From NCBI GenBank assembly GCA_944389985.1, contig CALXON010000132.1, positions 1-13,383 of the forward strand: a stretch of DNA of 13,383 bases, read 5' to 3'. The notes below the pieces were generated by a model. It did not search any database and was not told where the DNA came from. It worked only from the letters and a program-made list of their open reading frames with translations. This DNA comes from an uncultured Spirochaetaceae bacterium (GTDB lineage Bacteria > Spirochaetota > Spirochaetia > Sphaerochaetales > Sphaerochaetaceae). Position 1 is the stretch's first letter, and each line of letters starts with the position of its first letter. Shown here one piece after another: positions 12,680 through 13,383 of this stretch. The translations under genes and the position numbers were made by a program.

Positions 12680-13383
12680 ATGAGAGTCCTTATCATGGGC
12701 ACTGGAGGCTCCGGGGGTGGAGCCGAGGCCGCGGAGTACTATCTGAACAAGGGAAATGAGGTTCTGATACTTTCCCAGAATGAGGAGAACCTCAATGACC
12801 AGATACAGAGGAACCTTGAGGAAAAAGGTGCCAGATTCATCTCGCGTCAGGAAGCCGAGAATGAGGCGGGAAACGCAGATCTTGTCGTCAAGATGCCGGG
12901 CATTCCCGTCCCCTACATGATAAAGAAGAGAGCAAGGCACATCGTCAATGACATCGCGGCCCTCCTTGAGGATCCGAGGACGGAGAGGATGCTGAGGATA
13001 ATCATTCTGGGCTCTAAGGGAAAGACAAGTACCGCATCAGCACTGTCCGCAGCCCTCTCGGAGCTTGGCATAAAGGCCGCCTCGACAGAGGGAGTCGGCT
13101 ACTCGGCATTCCACATACTCTCGGAGATCGAGAACGACAACATGATCTACGATGCCGTGATAATAGAGATGTCCCAGTGGCAGGTCCGTGACACTGCTGT
13201 CGCACTCTCATACAGATGGCCGAGGATAGACATAATAGGAATCACGGACAACATCGCAATTCCGACGTCCCCTTCAGATCTCTCTGCAGAGGGAGGCCTG
13301 ATCATAGGCCCATGGACGAGAAGGCTCATAATCCCGCGGTTCCTCCGTGAGAAGCTTCTCTTCTCAGGTGTGATCACGAAGGC
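12680..13383 (+). CDS. murD: MurD-type Mur ligase (3' partial)
   Basis: MurD adds D-glutamate to UDP-MurNAc-L-Ala in peptidoglycan synthesis; the ATP-dependent ligase fold fits here. 234 codons are visible, running off the window. The N-terminal Rossmann-like domain starts MRVLIMGTGGSGGG and includes ADLVVKMPGIP (67-76), which is MurD-like. The P-loop is GSKGKTS (111-117) in place of TGTNGKT. The usual ELSSFQL is EMSQWQVRD (163-171), and the region where other MurDs have the DHLDRH-type motif reads ITDNIAIPTSP (188-198). The start is ATG 12680: the frame has no earlier start codon after a TAG at 12599. AGGAG abuts the ATG with no spacer. A divergent MurD or a Mur ligase paralogue of other specificity are both possible. 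Confidence 0.75.
   Translation, partial: MRVLIMGTGGSGGGAEAAEYYLNKGNEVLILSQNEENLNDQIQRNLEEKGARFISRQEAENEAGNADLVVKMPGIPVPYMIKKRARHIVNDIAALLEDPRTERMLRIIILGSKGKTSTASALSAALSELGIKAASTEGVGYSAFHILSEIENDNMIYDAVIIEMSQWQVRDTAVALSYRWPRIDIIGITDNIAIPTSPSDLSAEGGLIIGPWTRRLIIPRFLREKLLFSGVITK

Noticed and set aside
13147..13377. 76-aa - strand ORF at the window end
   Set aside because: Lies entirely opposite the Mur ligase frame, which contains the P-loop and other motifs.

Overview
The window looks like ordinary chromosome from a spirochaete, probably Treponema/Sphaerochaeta-like. The evidence is gene order, recalled rather than searched: rpsB-tsf-frr-uppS-cdsA-dxr-rseP and rpsF-ssb-rpsR-rplI-dnaB are both familiar runs in Treponema-type genomes. 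The coding DNA is moderately GC-rich, prefers AGA/AGG for arginine, and most genes have AGGAGG-type ribosome sites. I see no tRNA, rRNA, CRISPR array, transposase or phage gene.

Region 1 (1-6126, + strand) is one tightly packed operon. It runs from ribosomal protein S2 (5' end cut off) through EF-Ts and ribosome recycling factor, then undecaprenyl diphosphate synthase, CDP-diglyceride synthase, DXP reductoisomerase and the site-2 protease RseP. From frr onward the genes abut or overlap (+1, -4, -4, -16 nt), so translational coupling is likely. Translation factors, isoprenoid carrier supply, phospholipid precursor synthesis and envelope-stress proteolysis are thus made together.

Region 2 (6127-10174, - strand) is a second operon read toward the first: rpsF-ssb-rpsR-(DUF2232 membrane protein)-rplI-dnaB. 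The dnaB and rseP stop codons are back to back (TGA/TCA) with no intervening base and no terminator. A promoter and a leader hairpin lie upstream of rpsF.

Region 3 (10308-11677, + strand) is a two-gene unit: a compact TatD-family metallohydrolase, apparently leaderless, overlapping tcdA (ct6A tRNA modification) by 4 nt.

Region 4 (about 11668-12680) is at first sight almost empty but holds three small - strand genes. A 54-aa ORF with a strong ribosome site is followed by a 67-aa signal-peptide/membrane protein that ends at a hairpin with a T-tract. Further upstream is a 29-aa, extremely basic AURKAIP1/COX24 (bS22/mS38-like) ribosomal protein with its own promoter and terminator. The 54/67-aa pair has a ~150-nt structured leader, and an opposing extended -10 promoter could make a short antisense RNA across its ribosome site. 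This is the best candidate here for something undescribed. A tract of about 82% A+T lies between the pair and the bS22-like gene.

Region 5 (12680-end, + strand) is the 5' part of a divergent MurD-type Mur ligase, transcribed away from the bS22-like gene.
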